Shown in pieces: positions 1-6,576 of a stretch of 6,797 bases of DNA. Position 1 is the stretch's first letter, and each line of letters starts with the position of its first letter. The translations under genes were made by a program, and so were the position numbers. A model generated the notes under the pieces. It worked only from the letters and a program-made list of their open reading frames with translations. It did not search any database and was not told the DNA's origin. Source of the stretch: Chitinophagales bacterium (GTDB lineage Bacteria > Bacteroidota > Bacteroidia > Chitinophagales > JADIYW01); contig JADLAH010000242.1 in the NCBI GenBank assembly GCA_020848315.1, positions 1 to 6,797 on the forward strand. The letters are read 5' to 3'.

Positions 1-1785
1 CTTCTCATCCAGTAAAACCGGGAACTCCATCCGCAGTTTGAAATTCCACGCATTGAGCAGATTAATCCGGAATTCACCGTTCAATAAGTCAATCACGGAT
101 ATCACGGATTTTATATTCGGATGATTTTCATCGAGGTGCATACCGGTGTGTTGTATGCGTATCTGCGCTTCGCGGATGGACGGAATCACATAAATACTGA
201 TAGACAATTGTTCGGGTCTGTTTTCCGAAAAATACTGCAGGAAGTTTTTTACGAAATCGTACATCAGCTGCCGCGACACCATCGACAGATTGTCGGGAAT
301 GGTGAAGTTGTAGGTAAGCTGCGTGGTCGGATGCTGCACTTTAAAATCGTCCAACATATCTTTCAGCGCCACCTGCAAGCCGAATTTTTTGAGTGTAGGA
401 GGGAGGAGCGTGTGCGAAAACTGCCGGATATTGTGGCAGATATCATCAATCTCCGAAGTGATTTCGCGCAGCGCCATTTCTTCTTCTTTGTCCGCCGCCT
501 TGATGGCCGACATTTTCATTTTTATCGCCGACATCATGATGCCGATGCCATCGTGCAGTTCCTGTCCTACGCGGGTGCGTTCGTTCTGCTGTCCTTCAAT
601 CAGCGAGAAGTTGTTTTTCGCGTGGATGACGCTCACTTCTTTTTTCAGTTGCTCATTGAAACGGATAATCTGAAAAACGCGGTACACCGTGGAAATACTG
701 ATAATCAACGCGATGATGAAGGCGTTGCTGTACGTATAAATCTGTCCGATATATACGCCTAGCACTGAACTACCGAACTCCGGCTGCGGATAAAACAGGA
801 AGAAGGAAAATGAAATAAAATACAATAAAGTAAACAGTACCAGCGAGCGTTCATTGGTATTGAAATACACAAAGACAAACGTAATAATCACCGTGCTGAG
901 GGAGACAATGGTGAATACATTCTGAATAATAATAAACGTATGTTGCGCCGGTGTACTCAACAATCCGACGATTAAGGAAACAAGAATCAGCAGGAATCCG
1001 AAGTAGATGAAATAGCGCAGCACATTCTGCAAAGTCGGCATGTTGATGCGCTTCTGAATAAAGCCACGCAAAAACAGGATAGAGGAAATCATGTATAGCG
1101 ATAACATGATTTTCTTCATGAAGATGTCGATATTGGGATGGTCAGGCCACAGCAACTCATAGCCTAGATTATTTTTCACAAACAGATACACCACACCGGT
1201 AATCAAATAAAACAGATAGTAGTAATACGTCTTCACGTTGATCAGTATCGTCAGAATAAAACAGATGAACGCGTAGAGAATCAGAATGCCATAGAAAACA
1301 CCGCGGGTCAGTTCAAGAGCTTCCGTTCTGGTTTGTTTGGCATCTTTTTTCCACACCAGTATTTCCGGATGCTGTTTGGCAAAGGAATGGCCGTCATACA
1401 CTTTCATGAAGATGGAATGTGTCGAATGTGCGGGCAATTCCACGGGCAGCACGACATTGCGGTCGTAGTAGATACGCTCGCTGAGTTTCTTGGAGGTGAA
1501 GGCGTATTGTTTGACAATCTGTTTTTTCTCATCATACTGGATAACATCAATCTTGTCAATCTGCTGAATCGGAAATTCCAGCAGCAACTGATACATCGTA
1601 TCATCTTCATTTTTTAACTGCAACAGATAATTGCCGGAATCCGGATGTCCGATAGGGTAGACATAGTCTTTCGCCGGCTGACAACGCATTTTCTGTGTAA
1701 CGACAAAAGGCTGTTCAGCCGGCGTGGCCGACGCTGCCAATGTCATCAGCAGGATACAGATTAATATGTAAAACAGGCGTTTCAA
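1..1785 (-). CDS. 7TM-DISM sensor histidine kinase HK-A, phospho-acceptor subunit with degenerate ATPase domain (partial, C-terminus beyond window)
   Basis: Translating the minus strand from TTG at 1785 gives 595 residues still open at the window edge. In order: signal peptide (KRLFYILIC start, AxA-type site near residue 20), extracytoplasmic beta-rich region to about 155 resembling 7TMR-DISMED2, seven hydrophobic segments at about 161-370 (7TM-DISM), a short linker, then an HPK7/NarL-type DHp domain. The His box ERTRVGQELHDGIG places the phospho-acceptor at His411 (codon 553-555), followed by the family's SHTLLPPTL...GL..AL segment (457-474). The ATP-binding domain keeps its length and hydrophobic pattern up to a final EFPV, but no E..NN..KH N-box, no DxGxG and no GxGL can be found; the D-box region reads IQHTGMHL. 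It should therefore not bind ATP normally. The TTG overlaps the upstream kinase's stop codon (TTGA). No ATG, GTG or other TTG precedes it in frame, and the next ATG (codon 14) would cut the signal peptide. Family assignment is firm; loss of kinase activity is inferred. Confidence 0.9.
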   Translation of the reverse strand, partial: MKRLFYILICILLMTLAASATPAEQPFVVTQKMRCQPAKDYVYPIGHPDSGNYLLQLKNEDDTMYQLLLEFPIQQIDKIDVIQYDEKKQIVKQYAFTSKKLSERIYYDRNVVLPVELPAHSTHSIFMKVYDGHSFAKQHPEILVWKKDAKQTRTEALELTRGVFYGILILYAFICFILTILINVKTYYYYLFYLITGVVYLFVKNNLGYELLWPDHPNIDIFMKKIMLSLYMISSILFLRGFIQKRINMPTLQNVLRYFIYFGFLLILVSLIVGLLSTPAQHTFIIIQNVFTIVSLSTVIITFVFVYFNTNERSLVLFTLLYFISFSFFLFYPQPEFGSSVLGVYIGQIYTYSNAFIIALIISISTVYRVFQIIRFNEQLKKEVSVIHAKNNFSLIEGQQNERTRVGQELHDGIGIMMSAIKMKMSAIKAADKEEEMALREITSEIDDICHNIRQFSHTLLPPTLKKFGLQVALKDMLDDFKVQHPTTQLTYNFTIPDNLSMVSRQLMYDFVKNFLQYFSENRPEQLSISIYVIPSIREAQIRIQHTGMHLDENHPNIKSVISVIDLLNGEFRINLLNAWNFKLRMEFPVLLDEK

Positions 1786-3596
1786 CTGATATCTTTTACC
1801 GGCATGATTAAATGTATACTCGATCCGTTCTTTTCATTCGACAGAAAATAGGCATTGCCATGCAAACTGTTCATCCTCGATTCTATATTCAGCAGGCCGA
1901 TGCCTTTATTCGCTTTGTTTTGTACAAAACCAACGCCATCATCCACGATTTTTATCTGCAATGTTTTGGCGTCTTTGATCGCGGTGACTTCCACATTTTC
2001 CGCGCCGGAATGCTTCATGATGTTATTTGAAATTTCCTGCAGAATGCGATACAGATTGATATTCGCGTTGGCATTCAGTTGATAGTTGGGTGGAATTCGG
2101 GTGAAATCATATTGCACCTGAATATGCGTAAAAAGCCGATCCATCGCGGTGGTAATCAGCTCTTCCAGTTTTATCTGCTGCATGTCGGGCGCCACGTAGT
2201 TGCTCGTAATATTGTCGATATCCTCGAGGGTTTTATCAATCTCATTCAGCACAATCGGCACCATTTTCTTGCCTTCATACTGCTGATTGAATCGCAGCAG
2301 TGATTGCTTGAGTTGCTGAATGTCGCTGGCCACGGTGGAATCTATCAGTTCCGTGATTTTTTCGCGTTCTTCTTCCTGTCCCATCACGAAGGTATTGATG
2401 TTGATTTTCTGCAACAAATCCAGTCGTTTGGAAGACAGATTATTCTGTCGGATAAGGTTGTGGTAGTTGATGGAAATGAATACCGTAATCAGGAAAAATT
2501 CAGCAATGGTGATGTAGTAATTGATTTGCGGAATGAAGATATTGCTCGTAAACAACTGGAACATCGACAGTTGATTGAGCCAGTTCGCCATGCCGTACTG
2601 ACTGTTGATGAAAATGAGCCAGTTGGCGATGTGTAGCAAAAAGCCGCAGAACACCCAGACAATCTCGCGTCTGCGGGATTCAATATAGCTGAATATACAA
2701 ATGGCAATCACGGCCACGGCATATAACAGGAATAGCCCTTTGATGAGATAATCGTAGAGATTCGGCGGCAGCAATCCGGTAGGCTGTCCGATGAATTCTC
2801 CGACAAACAACAAAGCCATCACCACGAAAAAGGTGAGCAGGATACGCAGGATAATCTCATTGAAATTTGACTTTATCTGATAGGAGAAGAACTGCAGAAT
2901 GAATGTCATGTGCATGATGATATAACCTGTGATGGCGAAGAAGGAAATGTATTGCTGTATGTTTTTGGAAAAAAACCAGCCGAACTGGTAGCCGGTGCCG
3001 CTATAGTGAAAAAATATCAGCACCGCGAATAGGTTAATCAACAGATATAAAGTAAAAAAGCGACTCTTGCTGAAGATATAAAAACAGAAGAGCAAGAGAA
3101 TGAACATGAAACAGATGCCATAGAAGATGCCGATAAAAAAATTATCGTGGTTGGTGGATTTGATAAAGGTATTTTCTTCGGCTACTTCAATGCGAAAGTG
3201 AATGGCCCGGCGCTGTTTGCTGACTTTCACCTGCAGCGTGCGCTGCTCGCCCGGCGCCAGTTCCACGGGATACACATGATTGATGTGCTTGAAGGTGCGC
3301 TGAGTAAACGGAATCAAATCGCCCAGCACTTTGGTGTCCTGTCCGTCTCTGATTGTAATTTTGTCAAGGGTAGGATTGATGATGCTGAGGTACACGGTTT
3401 TCGTTTCCCGCAATGTATTGACCAGTTTTACCTCACAATAGACATCCTCACGGTTATTGATGCCGGTGTCCGACAAAGTATTCAGCAGTGTGACAGCCGA
3501 GAAGTCGTGGTCAATACGAACTTCTGAAGCTGACCAGGAACGGAAGGAAACCAGCATCAGCAAAAAAAATAACCATATGCCACAAGTCGTTCTCAT
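1782..3596 (-). CDS. 7TM-DISM sensor histidine kinase HK-B, intact ATPase domain but no phospho-acceptor histidine
   Basis: A complete protein of 604 residues. A signal peptide (1 to about 23) precedes an extracytoplasmic beta domain (about 25-150, DISMED2-like), seven membrane segments (about 153-378) and a cytoplasmic transmitter. In the DHp helix, GQEEEREKITELIDSTVAS aligns without gaps to the HPK7 pattern ER.RIA.ELHDG.G, but the His position is Asp419 (codon 2340-2342) and the following Asp is Ser420. The ATP-binding domain is intact: N-box YRILQEISNNIMKHS with Glu521, Asn525 and His529; D-box VDDGVGF with Asp552; G-box KGIGLLNIESR (564-574); and a terminal MPV. It should bind ATP but cannot autophosphorylate at the usual site. 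The ATG overlaps the stop of the MmcQ-like gene (ATGA) and its own stop overlaps the start of HK-A. It is probably a paralogue of HK-A and its partner; partnership is inferred from context. Confidence 0.93.
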   Translation of the reverse strand: MRTTCGIWLFFLLMLVSFRSWSASEVRIDHDFSAVTLLNTLSDTGINNREDVYCEVKLVNTLRETKTVYLSIINPTLDKITIRDGQDTKVLGDLIPFTQRTFKHINHVYPVELAPGEQRTLQVKVSKQRRAIHFRIEVAEENTFIKSTNHDNFFIGIFYGICFMFILLLFCFYIFSKSRFFTLYLLINLFAVLIFFHYSGTGYQFGWFFSKNIQQYISFFAITGYIIMHMTFILQFFSYQIKSNFNEIILRILLTFFVVMALLFVGEFIGQPTGLLPPNLYDYLIKGLFLLYAVAVIAICIFSYIESRRREIVWVFCGFLLHIANWLIFINSQYGMANWLNQLSMFQLFTSNIFIPQINYYITIAEFFLITVFISINYHNLIRQNNLSSKRLDLLQKININTFVMGQEEEREKITELIDSTVASDIQQLKQSLLRFNQQYEGKKMVPIVLNEIDKTLEDIDNITSNYVAPDMQQIKLEELITTAMDRLFTHIQVQYDFTRIPPNYQLNANANINLYRILQEISNNIMKHSGAENVEVTAIKDAKTLQIKIVDDGVGFVQNKANKGIGLLNIESRMNSLHGNAYFLSNEKNGSSIHLIMPVKDIS

Positions 3597-3952
3597 GTCA
3601 TTTCCGCCAATTCGGCACGGGTTTTTCTGGTTAATTTTTTCACCACCTCATCATAGGAATGGTCTATCATCGCCCAAAATTCCGCGTCGGAAAATTCACC
3701 GGTACAGGTTACTGTATTCCACAGTTTTTTGTTCATGTGATAGCCGGGACGCACGCTGTCATAACGTTCGCGGAGTTCGACGGCACGGTCAGGATCGCAT
3801 TTCAGATTAACGGAAATCTGCGGCGCGTACAAATCCATCAGCAGAAAGATTTTGTCCATCACTTTGAAGACGAGTGTCGACTCATCAAAAGGAAAGGATT
3901 CGGTAACGCCTTTCTTTTGCAAACAATATGCGCGTATCATTTCTGCATCCAT
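3593..3952 (-). CDS. MmcQ/YjbR family protein (double-wing DNA-binding-like fold)
   Basis: A complete 119-residue protein of typical family length. Visible family motifs are FPFDE (20-24), FKVMDKIF (29-36), VNLKCDP (48-54), LRERY (60-64), the signature PGYHMNKKLWNTV (69-81) and IDHSYDEVV (96-104). The fold resembles CyaY and has been proposed to bind DNA, but members have no firmly established biochemical role. No signal peptide or membrane segment is present, so it should be cytoplasmic. The start at 3952 gives the usual N-terminus, in which a helix begins just before AYCLQKKGV; Met5 would shorten that helix. It is the first gene of the operon, and its TGA overlaps the ATG of the sensor kinase HK-B, which suggests coupled translation. 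Whether it works with the kinases or merely shares their transcript cannot be told from the sequence. Confidence 0.9.
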   Translation of the reverse strand: MDAEMIRAYCLQKKGVTESFPFDESTLVFKVMDKIFLLMDLYAPQISVNLKCDPDRAVELRERYDSVRPGYHMNKKLWNTVTCTGEFSDAEFWAMIDHSYDEVVKKLTRKTRAELAEMT

Positions 3953-4036
3953 CTCGATTTCTATTTTATGCCTGCAACAGAATTTCCGATAATTTTATAT
4001 ATTGAGTATCTTTCGGACAATAAAATAACACAATAA
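3953..4036. promoter_or_regulatory. Divergent promoter region between the kinase operon and aceK
   Basis: This 84 bp AT-rich gap separates two divergent start codons and must hold a promoter for at least one side. For aceK, TATCTTTC at 4007-4014 differs by one base from the Bacteroidota -7 element TAnnTTTG and lies about 22 bp before the ATG; no convincing -33 TTG lies at the right distance. On the minus strand a TTG (4018-4020) lies upstream of an AT-rich block (about 3990-4002), a weaker candidate for the operon. Exact transcription starts are not supported. Confidence 0.35.
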
Positions 4037-5776
4037 ATGGTAAACCAGCAAACCGTTCACGAAGTAGCCCTGAATATTGCCGTCAAATACGACCAGTTGC
4101 TGAATGCATTCAATGAAATCACGCTGTGCGCCAAAGACCTTTTCGAAACGCGACAGTACCGCGAATTGTTCAGCAAACAGCAGTTGCGCTACAGGCTGTA
4201 TGGCAACTACGTACGCGAAGTATTGGATGATACGCACCACCAAATGGGTTCACATATAGATGAACTGGCTTACTGGAAAGCCATCAAACAGGAATTTTCC
4301 CGCCTCATTGCCAACAAACCGCACCGACTGAATTCGGAGACGTTCTACAATTCCATCACCAGAAAAGTGTTTTTTGACAAGAGTTTCAACGCTGATATCG
4401 AGTACTTCGACTATACCGATTACGCGCCAGCACCCAAAACAGGCAACGAAGAGCCCATTTACGATATCATCGACTGTTCCCATTTTTCGCCGGTGGTTAT
4501 CAAGCAATTCCTGAAATATTTTAAGTTTAATGTCCCTTTTGAAAACATCGACCGAGATGCGCAGCGCATTTTCGATGAAATGGCGCCTACCATCATTCAC
4601 CAGAAATCCAATCTGTACCTCGACAGAATGGAGATACTGAAACCGGTATTCTACCGCAACCGCGGAGCGTTTCTGGTCGGCAGGCTGTTTTATAAAAACT
4701 GGTCGATGCCGATTGTCATTCCGCTGCTCAACGAATCGAACGGCATTTTTGTGGACTCGGTCATTTATATTCCGGCGGAAATCAGTATTATCTTCAGTTT
4801 CACCAGAGCCTCTTTCTTTGTATATACCAAATATCCGGCGCAGGTGATTGACTACCTGAAGGCCATGCTGACCCACAAAACCGTAGGCGAGCTGTATGAT
4901 TCCATCGGCTATTACCGGCACGGAAAGACCATTTTGTATCGCGATCTGATGAACTATATCCATCACCACGATGATAAGTTCATCGTAGCACCCGGTATCC
5001 GTGGTATGGTGATGGCTGTTTTCACCCTGAAATACTACAATTTCGTCTTCAAGATTATCCGCGACAAATTTGAAGCACCGAAAAACTGCACCCGTGAGTT
5101 TGTTATCAAGAAGTACGAAGAGGTGGAAATCAACGACCGTGTGGGCCGGATGGCGTATGCACATCTATTTGAGAATCTTGAATTTCCGCGCCACCTCTTC
5201 ACGCATGAGTTGATACAGGAACTGCAAAGTTCGTGCAAGGATTCCGTGGAGTTTGTGGGCAATAAGGTAATTGTGAAACACGTCTATATTGAGCGCAGAA
5301 TGACACCGCTGAATATGTATCTGAAGCAGGCTAATCCGATCGACGCCTGCCGCGTTATCCTGGATTACGGCTTTTGCGTCAAGGAACTGGCGGCGGCGAA
5401 TATCTTTCCGGGCGACCTGTTACTGAAGAACTTTGGTGTAACCCGTCACGGTCGGGTAATTTTCTACGACTATGACGAAATTGCCAAGGTGACGGACTGC
5501 CGCTTCCGAAGAATTCCGGAGCAAAGCGATGAGGACGATATGCGGGGAAATGTAGAAATGATTACCGCCGAACCAAACGACATATTTCCCGAAGAATTTA
5601 AGGCATTCATGGCACCGGAAGGCCCCATCGGGGAGATCTTTCTGGCGGAACATAATGAAATATTCGACCCGAAATACTGGCGAGATATTCAGAAGCGCAT
5701 TCAGGCAGGCGAGTACCTCAGCTTTTACGCGTATGATCAGTACAAGCGGTTCCACATGCACAAGGATGAAAAATAA
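4037..5776 (+). CDS. aceK: Isocitrate dehydrogenase kinase/phosphatase AceK
   Basis: A complete 579-residue cytoplasmic enzyme, nearly the same length as E. coli AceK (578). AceK phosphorylates isocitrate dehydrogenase to inactivate it, pushing isocitrate into the glyoxylate bypass, and also reverses this. The N-terminal regulatory half (1 to about 315) is divergent but contains the family segments FYRNRGAFLVGRLF (205-218) and AEISIIFSFTRASFFVY (247-263). The kinase half has the P-loop-like APGIRGMVMAVFT (318-330), Lys339 (E. coli Lys336), IERRMTPLN (418-426), LAAANIFPGD with Asp460 (E. coli Asp457), Asn465 (Asn462), FYDYDEI with Asp478 and Asp480 (Asp475, Asp477), and FPEEF (517-521). The E. 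coli Asp371 position is Tyr374. An in-frame TAA abuts the ATG at 4037, fixing the start. No aceA or aceB lies in the window. Residue comparison uses the E. coli sequence from memory; key positions align at a constant offset of +3. Confidence 0.96.
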   Translation: MVNQQTVHEVALNIAVKYDQLLNAFNEITLCAKDLFETRQYRELFSKQQLRYRLYGNYVREVLDDTHHQMGSHIDELAYWKAIKQEFSRLIANKPHRLNSETFYNSITRKVFFDKSFNADIEYFDYTDYAPAPKTGNEEPIYDIIDCSHFSPVVIKQFLKYFKFNVPFENIDRDAQRIFDEMAPTIIHQKSNLYLDRMEILKPVFYRNRGAFLVGRLFYKNWSMPIVIPLLNESNGIFVDSVIYIPAEISIIFSFTRASFFVYTKYPAQVIDYLKAMLTHKTVGELYDSIGYYRHGKTILYRDLMNYIHHHDDKFIVAPGIRGMVMAVFTLKYYNFVFKIIRDKFEAPKNCTREFVIKKYEEVEINDRVGRMAYAHLFENLEFPRHLFTHELIQELQSSCKDSVEFVGNKVIVKHVYIERRMTPLNMYLKQANPIDACRVILDYGFCVKELAAANIFPGDLLLKNFGVTRHGRVIFYDYDEIAKVTDCRFRRIPEQSDEDDMRGNVEMITAEPNDIFPEEFKAFMAPEGPIGEIFLAEHNEIFDPKYWRDIQKRIQAGEYLSFYAYDQYKRFHMHKDEK

Positions 5777-5782
5777 AGGGAG

Positions 5783-5801
5783 AGGAGCGCTCCTATTTTT
5801 T
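5783..5801 (+). terminator. Possible intrinsic terminator after aceK
   Basis: A perfect 12 bp palindrome, AGGAGCGCTCCT (5783-5794), lies six bases after the aceK stop codon. It is followed by A and six T residues (5796-5801). As RNA it can form only a short stem (about 4 bp with a GCGC loop), so termination may be weak. A protein-binding palindrome is an alternative. Confidence 0.4.
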
Positions 5802-5816
5802 AAACCATAAACACTA
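5802..5816 (+). repeat. 15 bp direct repeat, copy 1
   Basis: AAACCATAAACACTA here matches AAACCATAAACTCTA at 6416-6430 at 14 of 15 positions. The two copies bracket the DUF6265-like gene. This copy lies just upstream of that gene's start and directly after the aceK T-tract. Its role is unknown. Confidence 0.5.
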
Positions 5817-5843
5817 AAGACTATAAAAAATTCACTTTTATCA

Positions 5844-6323
5844 TTGATTTTCATTCTTTTAACAGGATTTACAGTAAAATCCCAGGATATTTTGCTGTTG
5901 AAAGACCATGCTCCGCAACCTGTAAAAATGACTGATATCTCGTGGCTAGCCGGCTACTGGACCGGCAGCGGACTCGGCGGCGACTGCGAAGAACTCTGGT
6001 TGCCGATAACCGACAGCAGTTTGTACGGTGTTTTCCGTTTTCTGGAAAAAGGAACTTTGCAGTTTACGGAATATATGACACTCATCCAACTGGCAGACGG
6101 CAGCATAGAAATCCGGCTCAAACATTTTGGCCGCGACCTGACACCGTGGGAAGAAAAAGAAGAATGGACACATTTCCGCCTGATTAAAGTGGAAGGCAAA
6201 ACAGCCTATTTCGACAAGCTCACATACCAGCGCTCCGGAAAAAAGCTCACGATTAAGCTGCTGCTGAACAATAAGGAAAAATCGTGGACAGAAACATTTG
6301 TGCTGAAGAAATCCGGATTGTAA
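5844..6323 (+). CDS. Exported DUF6265-like protein (lipocalin-type beta-barrel)
   Basis: The reading frame encodes 159 residues from TTG at 5844, or 166 if it starts at ATA 5823. The N-terminus is a signal peptide with hydrophobic core SLIFILLTGF and a Bacteroidota-style cleavage site VKSQ|D. The mature part begins with ISWLAGYWTGSG, then EELWLP, SSLYGVFRF and alternating beta strands to the end (residues about 32-157). This is the layout of DUF6265 proteins, which have WLaG.W.G then E.W near the start and are thought to be small lipocalin-like barrels; no molecular function is established. It is expected in the periplasm. The start is uncertain: TTG 5844 leaves no positive charge before the hydrophobic core, whereas upstream in-frame codons encode KTIKNSLLS, a normal n-region, but contain no ATG, GTG or TTG before the stop at 5808. 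It lies alone between aceK and the glycosyltransferase gene. Confidence 0.8.
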   Translation: MIFILLTGFTVKSQDILLLKDHAPQPVKMTDISWLAGYWTGSGLGGDCEELWLPITDSSLYGVFRFLEKGTLQFTEYMTLIQLADGSIEIRLKHFGRDLTPWEEKEEWTHFRLIKVEGKTAYFDKLTYQRSGKKLTIKLLLNNKEKSWTETFVLKKSGL

Positions 6324-6415
6324 AGTATTTTTCATGAAGAATCAACCGAAGGGAATGAACATTACATCAGAGAATACGGCCAACGCAGAGCATCATACAA
6401 TATATAGAATATTCA

Positions 6416-6430
6416 AAACCATAAACTCTA
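6416..6430 (+). repeat. 15 bp direct repeat, copy 2
   Basis: This is the second copy (AAACCATAAACTCTA), 614 bp downstream of the first with one mismatch. It lies five bases before the inverted repeat at 6435. No insertion sequence or integrase is visible between the copies. Confidence 0.5.
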
Positions 6431-6434
6431 TTTA

Positions 6435-6452
6435 ACATAATATAAATTATGT
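6435..6452. repeat. AT-rich inverted repeat in intergenic spacer
   Basis: ACATAAT (6435-6441) and ATTATGT (6446-6452) are perfect 7 bp inverted arms around ATAA. It lies about 110 bp after the DUF6265-like gene and about 125 bp before the glycosyltransferase gene. It could be an operator for a dimeric regulator, or chance in AT-rich DNA. The surrounding 6324-6576 spacer shows no convincing gene or RNA. Confidence 0.35.
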
Positions 6453-6539
6453 AACAAAATAGGTAAAAATTAAGTACGATATATACAACTGTTCATAAGA
6501 TTAATACGTCTGCCTATAGCAGGATTAAAACAATACAAT

Positions 6540-6547
6540 TATCTTTA
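6540..6547 (+). promoter_or_regulatory. Candidate -7 promoter element for the glycosyltransferase gene
   Basis: TATCTTTA differs by one base from the Bacteroidota -7 consensus TAnnTTTG and lies 29 bp before the ATG at 6577. The candidate before aceK has the same TATCTTT core at a similar distance. No clear -33 TTG is seen, so this is tentative. Confidence 0.25.
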
Positions 6548-6576
6548 TCCATTTAAATACTACTACACACCACATT

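Noticed and set aside
121..762. 213-codon plus-strand open frame
   Set aside because: It lies antisense to HK-A's membrane and transmitter region, has low-complexity H/F/R-rich composition, resembles no family and is explained by codon bias of the real gene.
1..1785. HK-A as a pseudogene
   Set aside because: The frame is open for 595 codons, with intact signal peptide, membrane domain and a perfect His box; only the ATP-site residues are lost, which fits specialisation better than decay.
4250..5164. 304-codon minus-strand open frame
   Set aside because: It is wholly antisense to the conserved aceK gene and its translation matches no family pattern.
6310..6332. Palindrome AATCCGGATT followed by TTTTT as a terminator for the DUF6265-like gene
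   Set aside because: The palindrome lies inside the coding end, the stem would be very short and the T-run is separated by about eight bases.
5946..6335. 129-codon minus-strand open frame
   Set aside because: It is antisense to the DUF6265-like gene, which has clear family motifs and a signal peptide.
6334..6435. 33-codon plus-strand open frame (MKNQPKGMNI...)
   Set aside because: It is short, in an AT-rich spacer, with no recognisable motif; its end overlaps the direct repeat. No evidence that it is translated.
6510..6525. Small hairpin CTGC-CTATA-GCAG as an RNA element
   Set aside because: The stem is only four base pairs, no known riboswitch or ncRNA pattern surrounds it, and it is likely chance.
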